Counted from the first letter of the stretch, positions 32,262 through 42,805 are shown. The stretch: 64,000 nt of DNA from Dryomyza anilis (GCA_951804985.1 OX638131.1:89354349-89418348); one strand, 5' to 3'. The notes: generated by a model not told the origin, from the letters alone. Program-made: numbers and translations.

Positions 32262-33359
32262 ACACACATCTTCATTAATGTTCACGTTCATAAATATTTT
32301 TCGCGCTTTCCATTGTTACTTGTTGTTCAATATTTAGTAATTAATGAATTCTTTTGTATATCATTATTACCTTAAAAACATAACAAATACATTAAAATCA
32401 CTTGCTCTTCTTCTTTTTCTTGCAAAATCCCGATCTTGTTCTCGCTTTTGCTCTCGCAAAAAAATGCAAGAACAAGATGCAAAAACAAGAAATTTTTAAT
32501 CATCACTAATGTAAACAAATATCTGTCTTATACTTGAAATGTTTAAACTTGTCGAACTTGCACTTCATTTTTTTTAATAATTTGAAACTTTTTTAAAATT
32601 TTTTCTTGCATTACCATTGTTTGGTTATGTCCGAAATTGAGCTGTTTTGAAACATCAGTCAAAAATCCATTAGAAGACTTATAAATGGTATTCTATTGAA
32701 TATATCCTTTAAAAGAATATACAAAATATTCAAATGAACTTTTCAAAACTTGTCCCACTTTACCCCAAACTCCCCTATATATTTTACTAATAAAATAAAG
32801 AAAAAACCAATATTATTAAAATTTGAATCATTTTTTAACGTAAAAATTTTGCTTGGAGTTGCTGGTGTTTTGTTGTTAATTCGATTAATGAAACAAAAAA
32901 CAAATTTTAGACCAAATACCGTTTTTTTGGAAATATCGTTTCTCAAAAAACAACATGTGAATTTTTGTACAACCAAAAATGTTTATTTTGGGAACTCCAA
33001 ATTTTAATTAATGACATTTTACTTAAGATCTTCTATATAAAATAAAATATGTTTTTCTGTTTCTTTTTTTACTTTTTTAAAAACCGTTTTAAACCGGTAT
33101 AAAACCGAAACCGTTTATATCGGTTTTGGATATCGGTTTATTTCTGATTTTCATATAACGGTTTCAGTTACGATTTCGGTTTTAAAAATGAAACGGTTTT
33201 AAATGGATATCGGTTTCGGTTACGGTTTCAATCCTTGATAATAATATTTGATTAAAAAATAAGTTTTTATTGTAATAAAAAATAACACTATTTTTTTTGA
33301 ATGCCTTCATTCGAGGAAGTAATACTTACTTGGCAGATAAAAAGTTAACAAAATTTATA

Positions 33360-33725
33360 TAGTATTCATATTTTTTTGATGAACAATTTCTACAATATTA
33401 TGTTTTGTATGTATAATTTATTGAATGTGATGAAACGTTGAGTTCGCGCAGATTTTATTAAATTGAAGAATAAATTTTCAGTAATTCATCAAATTGATGA
33501 TGGAATAAAAACACTGATGTTTAGTAGTTATTATTATGAAGTTTTCTTCAATACAGTTAATTATGCTTATAAGTTCTTCAATATGATTAAATTTTTATTT
33601 GTTCTTTAATTTGAGAAAGCGCTTTCTAAAATTGAAGAACACTTTTCGGTAATTCATCAAATTGATGAATGATGATGATCATTCATGTTTTGTAGTCATC
33701 AATATTATGAATAAAATGAATTAAA
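33360..33725. repeat. Dispersed ATTCATCAAATTGATGAAT-type cluster
   Basis: Two similar passages (33470-33520 and 33640-33690) contain GTAATTCATCAAATTGATGA preceded by AATTGAAGAA. The surrounding TTCTTCAATAT motifs are related to the TTCATAATATTGATGAA family. Confidence 0.6.
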
Positions 33726-35186
33726 ATTTAAAGAACGAAACATTTTAATGATTTGTTGGACAAACCCAAAAAAAATGTACAACTATAGAAGTATTAGAAT
33801 CATTACACTACACTACACAACAGCCATTCTGCGCAACAGTTCAAAAAGTATTAAATTTTTGAATAATATAATACTTTTAAATTGGTTTAATAGTTTAAGA
33901 GAACTTGATAGAAGAACTTTAAAAAGTATTTTTTCAACAAAAATTTTAATCAAAAATGCATTATAAAAGCAGTTTGTAATATTCCAAAATTAATCCACAC
34001 TCTTACGAAGAAATTAAGCTATCAATGACAAAAATATATGAGTAAAATTTGAGTATAAAAATCTATGTGAAAGCATTAAAATTGGGTGCAATATAAAACG
34101 GCATAAATATAAAAAAAAAATGTAGACGGATTACATTCATTTTTAGAGCATGTAGTGTTTATAATTAATTTTAAATGTTATAACGTTATCTTGAATACTT
34201 TACATGCGATCCTAAAAAGAAAACCAATATCTTGTATGGGATGTATTTGAGTACGTTGACTAGTTCGACTCATTTTCGAATTTTTTTTCTTTTCTTTTTT
34301 TTACGACGAATACCTGCGATCCCACATACCCGCCCAACCGACCGAGAGACTCGTCCGTGTATCGTACGGATATGGTGACCGGCAGCACCAGTCCGGACTG
34401 TACTGTGATTCAATTCAGCTACAGATTTAGTATCATCACACATATTTAAGTGTTTATTGATTTAAATGGTCAAGTTTTAAAATGTCAGTGGAGTCACATT
34501 GTATTATAAGATGATATATGTTATTAAAGTCATTACAAATACAACGAAACGAATTGTTCTGTGAGAAGTTTGTTTTGAATAAACTTAGACGAAAAGGCTT
34601 ATAATGTCTGGACGTACGCGATGGAATGTTAAATGTCGTTGTATTTATTAAATACATAGAATGTATGTCGCCGTTTATAAGTTTATGTAATGGGGATTCC
34701 ATACTACGGATGCATATTCCAGTATTGGCCGTACTAGTGAGGTGTATAATAATTTAGTTGTATAAGGATCATCAAATTCCTTTGCCCAACGTTTCATAGA
34801 TCCTAGCACTCCTTTTTCCTTGTTTATCATATGGTTTATGTGAGTGTGAAAACGTAGCTTCGAGTCCATAGTTACACCAAGGTCGTTAAATACGGTAACT
34901 GAATCAAATGGGCAATCAAGAATTTCGTAGCTAGTTATATGATGTTTTTTACGTGTAAATATCATCTGTTTGCACTTTTTTATATTAAGTTTAAGACAAT
35001 TAAGACACTTAACCACTTTAGGTCATCCTGTAAGTGTATGTGATGCTCAGGGTTTTTGCCATTTATGAAACCGTGTTGGGCCTATGATATTATCGGTTTA
35101 ATACTGTGATAAAGTTGGTTTGTAATAATATGTTCAAATATTTTTGGTATTGCGCTAAGTTTAGCTATACATCTGTAATTAGTAAA

Positions 35187-35576
35187 GGGTTTTTCAATAA
35201 GAGCGCTACAAAAGTTTTTTTCAAGGGTTTTTCAACAGGGACGCTACAAAAGTACAGCGAAAGCGACGCCATATTTCTTACCACTCTTTTGACATTTCTC
35301 TTCAGTAAGATTGCCATTTGCCATTTCATGATGGAAAAATATTCGACTCGTTGTTGGCTCGTATATCTTTCCATCATGAAATGACAAACCTTACTGAAGA
35401 GAAATGCCAGAAATTGTAGCGCTCTTATTGAAAAACCCTTTAACCCTTCGAATTCGTATATCATTACATCATGAAATGGCAAGTCTTACTGAAGAGAAAA
35501 GTCAAAAGAGCGGCAAGAAATATGGCATCGTTTGCTGTCCCTGTCGCTCTACTTTTGTAGCGTCCCTGTTAAAAAA
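35187..35576. mobile_element. Double MITE of the mariner-like family inside the LINE
   Basis: Left end AAGGGTTTTTCAATAAGAGC after TA (35185-35186), followed 48 bp later by a second terminal motif GGGTTTTTCAACAGGGACGC, as in the 3598 copy. A first right end (AGCGCTCTTATTGAAAAACC) occurs at about 35418-35440. A further arm follows (GAAATGGCAAGTCTTACTG, TAGCGTCCCTGTT) to AAAAAACCCAA before TA at 35577-35580. It is therefore two overlapping copies rather than one simple element. Confidence 0.8.
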
Positions 35577-35929
35577 CCCAATAATATCCGATTTGCTGCC
35601 ATTCTTGAATAAAGGTTTTATGTCTGATTTTTTCCATACGTCAGGGAATATTTATTTACTTAAAGACAACCTGAAAAGCCCAGTACGGGGAAAACACAAA
35701 GTGTTGGCACAATACTTTAGTATACAGCTAGGAATATTATCTGGGCCTGGAGAGTTCAAAATCTTTATAGATTTTAAATATGACAAATAGTTTCTGGATC
35801 AAGAACAGGTATATTAATAAAGTTTGCTTGAGGAATATGTTGCGGATATGGTAGATTGCTATTATACTGAATATGTAGATTTAAAGAATTTCGCAAACAT
35901 ATTTGCTATTATATTATTGTAGCCGCGGT

Positions 35930-36240
35930 AGCTCAGTGGTTAGTGCGTTGGACTGCGAGTCGAAAGGTCCCCAGTTCAAGCCTTGACTGGGGCTAACAAC
36001 ATCTTTTCATAGAAACATTTTTCTATACCGCGCTACCTCTCGTCAGTAAATGGCAAACCTACGAGAGTACAACCATTGCCTATGAAAAAGCTCTCACCCG
36101 CCGTTCGGAGTCGGCAATAAACTGTAGGTCCCACCACTTTGAGTACAAATATAACACGCACAGCTCAAAATGGTGAGAGAGCTCGGCCGAAGTTCTGTAC
36201 AGGACTGTAGCGCCAAACTATTATTATATTATATTATTAT
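35930..36240 (+). mobile_element. tRNA-derived SINE, best copy
   Basis: Head GTAGCCGCGGTAGCTCAGTG with A box TAGCTCAGTGG and B box GTTCAAGCC, the internal RNA polymerase III promoter of tRNA-derived SINEs. Then the body AACATCTTTTCATAGAAAC, CTACCTCTCGTCAGTAAATG, CTCACCCGCCGTTCGGAG, and a tail GGACTGTAGCGCCAAAC followed by ATT repeats. It interrupts the LINE. ATTTGCTAT on each side is consistent with a target duplication. Confidence 0.88.
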
Positions 36241-36699
36241 TTGCTATTTCGGACTAATTAGATGAAGCATTATCATTTAATTTCATTTTAGGTGGAAATG
36301 CAGAAATTTTACGTTTCAGAGATTAGCTTGTCCAATTTGATATAGTTCGTTTTCTTAAAATAAAAAGAGCACTTGGGTTTAGATTGCCCGGATGTAGCAG
36401 ATTTATTTTCGACTTGAATAGTAAGTTCTATTGTAGGATGATGATTGTCTTCAGGAATTGTACTTCAGGAATTGTGACTCATTTTCGAATTTAGAATTAA
36501 TATTCACTAAAATTTATTGAAACGAAATTTTATCGCATTCGGAATATCAGTTTTCAAGTAATCGTGTATAGACGGACAGACAGACGGTCATGTCTAAATT
36601 GATTCGGAAAGTGATGTTGATCAAAAAGATATATACTTTTTTATACCGCTCACATACATTTCATAGCCAATAAACTATCGGTACAGGGCATAAAAACAA

Positions 36700-38220
36700 A
36701 AATTGCATTTTTTAATTTACACTCAATTCACATGATTTTTTCTGTTCTCAAAATATATTTATAGATTTATTTTATTTTTACATATTTTTTTGTAAAGTTT
36801 CAGTTTAATTTTGGAATATTATAAATTGTGCATCATCTTGCTTTTTCGATTTTACCTCATTGTTAAATGCATTTTTGATTTAAATTTTGGTCGAATTTAC
36901 ATTTTTTGAGTTCTTCCATAGATTTCTCTTAAATCAGTGAACCAATTTCTAAATGTTGTGAGAAATGTTTAATGAATGTTTAATTTCCTATTATTTTATA
37001 TAATACCTTATCAAACAAATTATTTAAAACGCGAAATATTTGCAAATGTATGTGACCACCTTTTTGAAAGTTTCGTTCAAAAGTAATTGGTCGATATCTC
37101 GTTAACCAATTCATAGAACTTTTCTTAACTCATATATTAAAATTCTGTGGATCATTTTCAATAATACAAAAATAGTGGTATAGTTGTGTAGTGTTATTAA
37201 TCACGATTGTAAAGATATCAGTTGATTTGACAAAAATTGCATATTGTGCTAGTAATACAATTACTTCTATCAATAAAATATGCTTATTTAATGATTAAAG
37301 TAGTTGATGTAAAAAGTGTTGATTAATGGCCGGCACCATATAGTGAATGAAAAAACCGATGTGAGTTATTATCAACTTGTCTCAATTATATTAGACATCA
37401 AATAACGCAGAAAAATTGAGATTCGAAAGTAAACTATGATTGAGTTCAATATGTGGGTCACTCTACATTGTTATATTAATCACCAGGGCTCGAATTTTAA
37501 TGACATGTCATTTTTTTTTAATACATTTGTCATTTTTAGACATAAAGTCATTTTTTTAATTATTTTAAATTGTAGGTCATTATTTGTAGAACTTCATAGA
37601 TTTTTGTTGATATTAAGCAATGCTGAAATAGATTTTAAACATAAAGTGGCATCTTTGCTATAGTTTTGTAGTACATATTTTTGTCTTTATTACTTTACTT
37701 GCCACTTTGCAGTGAAGTTGAAACTAAAAATATTTCATCGCAAGTAAATAATTTTATGTATAGGTCTTTAGTACATTCGATTAATCTGAAAAAAAGAAAA
37801 AAGATATGGATGCATTTAAATAGGCGTCTCTCGTCAGTGTCGTGGAACAAAAGAAATACTGTACTAAAAATAAATAAAAATGTCTTTAAATAAATACATT
37901 TGTATTTAATTTATGTTCAAATTAAATATATTTGTTTTTACTACATTGATGTTTTTGAAAAAGATTTTTGTATGCAAAAAACTACTTAATTTTACTGCAT
38001 TACTGTCTCTCAAAAATAATTGCTGATATATGTACATTTAACTTCAAGCTAAATAATAAAATATTACACCATATGCAATCATTTTTACTACATACTGTAT
38101 TTATATCAAATTTAAAGTAAAACTTGGGAATGTTCTTCGTTGCCTATACCAATGCAATTGATTAAAGTAAATTATTTAAGCATCACTTAATTTAGATACA
38201 TATTACATACAATGTACATA
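36700..38220. other. Gene-free AT-rich stretch
   Basis: No gene or recognised element. Short open frames at 37436-37663 and 37681-37893 have no family resemblance. Confidence 0.4.
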
Positions 38221-38227
38221 TTGAAGC

Positions 38228-39515
38228 TAGTGATGATACAAATTTTCTTGTTCTTGCATCTTGTTCTTGTTCTTTCATTTTTTGCAAAAACCAAAGCGAG
38301 AACAAGATCGAGATGTTCTTGCAGAAGCAATATAACAAATGCCAGAACAAGAGCAAGTGCAGACTAACACTGCAAGGAAAGCAAGACTCTTGCGTTTTTA
38401 TATCATTTTAATGCATTTATAATGTTTTTAAGGTAATACCTTGTAACGTGACCGGTTCTCCGGGTTCAGAGCTGGGATATCCTCAGCGGGCTCCAGTAGT
38501 CCGCGCGTCACAAAATTTATTATTGTGCAGGGAAACCCTCATAGAAATGAACACACCGACACAAGTCTTTAATTTATGCGATATACATCGCGTTTATTGT
38601 GAGTTAGTATTATATTAATTAAGTATTTAATTATTTAGCAAAATTTCCCGTGCGTTGTCTCTGCGTACTGTTGACGGGTCGCTGCTGCATACGGTCCCTC
38701 GCCGCTTCTAAAAATTTTTATATATAATTTCAACCAGACTTACTCCAGGCTGCCTTACTGGAACTGCGCTTATCCTTGGTCCTTAACCAGGATGGGAAAC
38801 TGAACCTCCGGTCACGGTACAACGCTCCTACGGATCTCGCCTGCAGAAAGCGTTGTAACCGATCGGCCTTGTCGAGGTCGAAGTCGGGAACAGAGAGAGC
38901 GAATTAACGCTGTGCAGCGCCTTTTATAGGCCTGCGATTGGTGACTTGTTGCCTCGATTGTTGATTTGTTGACCGATCGTTGGTGACTTGTTGCCCACCG
39001 CTCATGTAGTTTCGTCCATCTGTGTGAGCTTTCTCGCTCACCAGTGAAGGTGTGTTAGTGACATTTTTGTCGCTTCGCTCACTGGTGAGTATGTGTTAGT
39101 CAAACACCTTCTTCGCTTCACCAGCGAAAGCTTTGCTCACTGATGGGTATTGGTGGCTTTCGTGCCACGTTGCTGTGCCTCGCTTATGTCGACGGCGTTG
39201 ATTCCCACGCCGATTCTTGTTCAACGCCGTAAAGTAGCGTAAATGTGTGGTTACCATTTGCCCCCCCAAATGGTACCGTCACAACCTAATAAAATTCAAA
39301 AGAATTCATGATATTACTAAATATTGAACAACAAGTAACAATGGAATGCGTGCAAAATATTTATGAACGTGAACATTAATGACGAAATGTGTTTTTATTT
39401 TTCTTGTTTTTCAAGGCTAAATAATATAAGCATCTTAAAAATAAGGTCTGTGAAGCACTTTTGAAGCGGTAAATATCCTTAAAAGTGCTTCAAAAAGATA
39501 AAATAGATAAATTGA
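38228..39515. mobile_element. Partial duplicate of the inner hAT-like element, split by an LTR
   Basis: 38228-38441 and 39284-39507 join to form the first ~450 bp of the element that starts at 39516: TAGTGATGATACAAATTTTC, CAAGAACAAG clusters, AAGAATTCATG, and CTTCAAAAAGATAAAATAGA. The octamer ATTGAAGC precedes both starts, so this block appears to be a tandem duplication including the flanking target sequence. Confidence 0.75.
38442..39283 (-). mobile_element. Solo LTR, 842 bp
   Basis: A perfect 4-bp target duplication ACCT (38438-38441 and 39284-39287) surrounds ends TGTAACG...CGTCACA; in transcription sense (minus strand) TGTGACGGTACC...CGTTACA. The minus strand has a TATA box GCCTATAAAAGG at about 38930 and AATAAA at about 38520, in promoter-then-polyadenylation order. 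It is much more GC-rich than its surroundings. Internal GTGACTTGTTGCC units (38940-38995) and CTCACCAGTGAA-type units are repeated. Ty3/gypsy-like by duplication length. Confidence 0.88.
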
Positions 39516-40327
39516 AGCTAGTGATGATAAAAATTTTCTTGTTCTTGCATCTGTTCTTGTTCTTTCATTTTTTGCGAGAGCAAAAGCGAGAACAAGTTCG
39601 AGATTTTGCAAGAAAAAGAACAAGAGCAAGTGCAAGACTAAGACTGCAAAAAAGGAAGACTCTTGCGTTTTTTATGATTTCAATGTATTTATTAGTTTTT
39701 AAGGTAATAATGTTATACAAAAGAATTCATGAATTACTAAATATTGAACAACAAGTAACAATGGAAAGCGCGCAAAATATTTATGAACGTGAACATTAAT
39801 GAAGATGTGTGTTTTTTTTGTTTTTGTCAATTCTAAAGAATATAAGCATCTTACAAGAAGCACTTTTGAAGCGGTAAATAGCATTTAAAGTGCTTCAAAA
39901 GTCGCTTCAAAAAGATAAAACAGACAAAACAATGTTTTTTCTCTTTTCTTCGCTACGCCAGTTCGTACATCGATTGTGCATATGCACTGTGCTATCCACA
40001 TATTTTGGTTTTACTTTTTTACATATTTTTTAGTAAATTCTAAGTTAAGTTTTATGTGCATTATTTCATTTAACTTATAAAGGAACAAAAAAAATAATAT
40101 ATTAACATTTTCACAGTGTACCTCATTTAGCTGACATATTGCTTTTTGTGTTTTTCTTTTTTTTTACAAATCCGCTGATTCGTTTGAAAGTGCAACAACA
40201 ACAAAAATGCGAATAAAGCAGCATCCAAGTTTTTGATAGAATTTTTGGCGGGAAATTTTTTGTACCACAAGAGAACTCGTTGTTGTTGCCAACTAGAGAG
40301 CTGTACTATATACATACATGTAGTGGG

Positions 40328-40455
40328 GTGCCATGCGTCTGTCCGTTGTCATGCGTCTGTCCGTTGTCATGCGTCTGTCTGTGTCATGCGTCTTTCCGTT
40401 GTCATGCGTCTGTCCGTTGTCATGCGTCTGTCTGTTGTCATGCGTCTGTTTGTTG
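40328..40455. repeat. 18-bp minisatellite, seven units
   Basis: Seven units of ATGCGTCTGTCCGTTGTC with point variants and one 17-bp unit. The related element at 31670-31715 has only two units of the same motif (reverse complement), and the copy at 20939-22067 lacks the region. The number of units therefore varies between copies of one transposon family. Confidence 0.9.
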
Positions 40456-40730
40456 CCAGGGGATGATACAGGATAGCAACGAAGAATTGTCGTTGTGAAA
40501 GTGTGTGTATAAGAATCGTAATCGTTGTTATATTCTCTTCTTTCTGTTAGTATTCGCTTTGTAGCGTTTGAGTTTGTGTTCGCATGGTGTTCGCAAAGAA
40601 AAATATTACTATGCAAGATATTATTTGAGTTCTCTTGACATACGGTATGTGTAGCATACGGAGTTTTTAATCTGTGACGAAAACAGATATGTGCCTATTC
40701 GAAATATTCCTTATATTTATTGTAATGTAG

Positions 40731-40961
40731 AACGAAAAGTCACCAAACACATTTTTATGAAAAACTTAATTTTCGAGTTTGTTGATTAATATTATAAAAA
40801 GTAATTGATGAATTTTTTAAGTTGAAATATCAATTGATAGATTTACATTTTCTTATCATGTGGTAAAAAAAATGGAGATCATCGATTAAAAATTGACAGA
40901 TACATAAAGATGTTTGTAAAAAATATTTAGCATTTTGAAAATGTATTTGGTGACTTCGTTC
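40731..40961. mobile_element. Small MITE family C, copy 3
   Basis: Ends GAACGAAAAGTCACCAAACA and (reverse complement) GAACGAAGTCACCAAATAC. Body as in the copies at 205 and 31222. Confidence 0.72.
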
Positions 40962-41381
40962 ATTTTATTATGGCCTTGATATTTTGAATTATCTCGTCAA
41001 CATCACTTAATTTATACAATTATTTTTTATTAGTTAATTCTTGTTAAAATATAATTAAAATTTTTATGTTATTGGTTTTATGTTTTTGTTGGTAAAATGT
41101 TGAAGACATTGAAAATATGGAAAATGAGTAACTTAAATACATATTGTTCATATTCTATTCGTTTTCATAATTAATATGCATTATATTATTATTATATTAA
41201 GATATTTGTCTTCGATCTTTTATTTATAATTTAAAAAGTAAAATTTTGCAAGATTCTTCCAAGTAAGAACAAGACCAAGAACAAGATCATATTTAGCTAT
41301 TCAGGAGCAAGAGCAAGTTTTGTGTGCAAGAACAAGATTACCATTTCTTGCCATGCTCGTGCAAATGATCATCACTAATTG

Positions 41382-42679
41382 ACGCATTGAATACAGAAAA
41401 AATACTAAACTTTGCTCTCAAGAGTTTTGGTTAAATCTTCCCCCATACGAAAATTGTCTGAAACTACTATATTTAAAATCTCTTAACGAACTTAGATAGA
41501 TTGCCGTTATAACTTACATACATCAATTAATAACGGGTATGTTAGATTCATCAGAGCTTCCTAACTAAGTATATTACTTTTAACCACAATCGTAGAAGCA
41601 GTAATAATGGGAATATTATTTTTTATCTACCAAATAGTAGAACTAATAATTTTGCTCCATCACCTTTCAATATATTGTGTAATTTAGGTAACAACTGACC
41701 GCGAGTTTAATCTAATACAGCTAATAGTATTAGATTAAACTCGGTTATTTACCCTTTTGTATACATAATGTTTATGTCATTTTTAAAGTCATTTTTTGCG
41801 GTTTTTAAGTCCAAAAAATCTGACCCTGCTAATCACATTATTAGATTACTAAAATTAATTTAACATTATCCTCTTGAACATGAAACTAAAAACCATATAT
41901 TTTCTTTCCGTGTGATATATTCCATCACTTATAGCTGCGATGATAAGATTAAAGTAATCATTGTTTGTGTATGCATTTAACTATTAAAAACAAAAGCCAT
42001 ATAATAAGAGGTTTACACAGTTTTTTTTTATTATTATTATTTCCATGATAAAGTAACTTATTATTTGGTTGCTTACTTAATAAATATAATCTTAATTTTA
42101 GATTTTTATGGTTCATGCTAACATTGTTTAAACAGACATTCAAAATAGTTTATATTTTCTAAAACATTCGAAATTATTTACCGTAAATTGTTTTGTTTTT
42201 TTTAAACAAATGCACATAATAAACTAGCCAAAACTTGTTGATCGAATATTTGCAAAATTGCAATTGCAATTATTACTGATTTATAGAGTTTTGTTATGAA
42301 ACTTGTGTAATTAATATACTATATGCAATATTACCTACCTACCTATTGAAAAATTATAAATTTGAGTACAAATAATTAATTTAGTGCTGAAATATTTGCA
42401 ATTACGTGGAATTTGATTAAAAAATAACACAATTATAATACATGCAAATAGAATAATGTTTGTATTTATTGCATTTTTTGAATAATGAATTTCATATTTG
42501 AACTAATTGCATAAGCGTAATTATATGCGCTCTAGTTTAATACACAAATTTTACAAATTTTAAAAGAATAAAACCAATTTTTAAATGGTTATAATGAACA
42601 TTAATTTAATACAGTACCGCATAAAAGCTAAACGAATATCTCTCTCGAATAAGGGAGAGTTGAGGGAGATTGAAACCCG
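41382..42679. other. Gene-free AT-rich stretch
   Basis: A short inverted repeat is visible near 41700-41745 (GAGTTTAATCTAATA / TATTAGATTAAACTC). Otherwise no gene or recognised element. Confidence 0.4.
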
Positions 42680-42805
42680 GTAACGTCGGTGGCTCAGTGG
42701 TTAGTGCACTGGAATGTAAGTCAAAATGTCATTTAGCACAGCTTCAAATCAGGGCAAGAATTGTCATCATCTTTAAATATAAAATGTTTTTCTATATCAC
42801 GCAGA
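42680..42805 (+). mobile_element. tRNA-derived SINE, 5' fragment
   Basis: GTCGGTGGCTCAGTGGTTAG matches the SINE A-box region, CTTCAAATCAGGGC the B-box region and TTTTTCTATATCACGC the body. The 3' half is lost. Confidence 0.7.

Larger units (their letters stand above)
30183..32508. mobile_element. hAT-like element, inner copy 2
   Basis: Starts TAGTGATGATCATTTGC and ends AATCATCACTA. The flanking octamers ATGTAAAA (30175-30182) and ATGTAAAC (32509-32516) differ by one base. Both ends are rich in CAAGAACAAG motifs. It contains later insertions at 30426-31156, 31222-31423 and 32209-32261. The segment 31480-31760 has two units of the 18-bp repeat expanded at 40328-40455. Confidence 0.85.
29704..33237. 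mobile_element. hAT-like element, outer copy 2 (composite, 3.5 kb)
   Basis: Perfect 8-bp target duplication ATAATAAT (29696-29703 and 33238-33245) around ends CAAGGATTGAAACC...GGTTTCAATCCTTG. Long inverted termini of AACCGAAACCG type. The body at 32740-33010 matches the reverse complement of 20400-20670 in copy 1. It carries an inner hAT-like element, which in turn carries a DINE-1-like element, a MITE and a second DINE-1-like fragment. An 8-bp duplication fits hAT, though P-type elements share that length. No transposase. Confidence 0.85.
34454..36430 (-). pseudogene. LINE reverse transcriptase, broken remnant
   Basis: Read on the minus strand in pieces: PPKMKLNDNASSN and then FAKFFKSTYSV (either side of the SINE), NSPGPDNIPSCILKYC, FPDVWKKSDIKPLFK, TNYRCIAKLSAIPKIFEHII, QHGFING, then after a gap LQDDLKW and FNDLGVTMDSKLRFHTHINH, SLVRPILEYASVVWNPHY, and a C-terminal INGDIHSMYLI/IPSRTSRHYKPFR. 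These are the usual blocks of Jockey/I/CR1-type LINE polymerases. The part holding the YxDD active site is deleted between QHGFING and LQDDL, and several frameshifts and stops are present, so it is dead. Confidence 0.87.
34281..36475 (-). mobile_element. 5'-truncated non-LTR retrotransposon (LINE)
   Basis: A 17-bp target duplication GACTCATTTTCGAATTT lies at 34267-34283 and 36476-36492. The 3' end on the minus strand is an A-rich tail (T-rich on the plus strand at 34281-34302). A SINE (35930-36240) and a double MITE (35187-35576) interrupt it. Without them about 1.5 kb of LINE sequence remains. The reverse-transcriptase remnant is described separately. Confidence 0.88.
34230..36695 (-). mobile_element. 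DINE-1-like family B relative, split by a LINE
   Basis: Left part 34230-34280 and right part 36476-36695 join across the LINE target duplication. The right part has ATTGAAACGAAATTTTATCG, a short (ACAG)n tract at about 36570-36590 and a GATCAAAAAGATATATACTT block, the family B arrangement at 59100-59260. The right end (CAGGGCATAAAAAC) is diverged. Confidence 0.6.
39516..41381. mobile_element. hAT-like element, inner family, copy 3
   Basis: Starts TAGTGATGATAAAAATTTTC and ends GATCATCACTA. Flanking octamers ATTGAAGC and ATTGACGC differ at one position. It has the same body as the inner element at 30183-32508 in reverse orientation, with MITE C at 40731-40961 but without the DINE-1-like insertion, so it provides the empty site near 41020-41035. 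Non-coding. Confidence 0.85.

Noticed and set aside
35930..36002. Possible tRNA gene
   Set aside because: A and B boxes are present, but the acceptor stem and anticodon arm do not close properly and the unit continues into the shared SINE body repeated elsewhere in the window.
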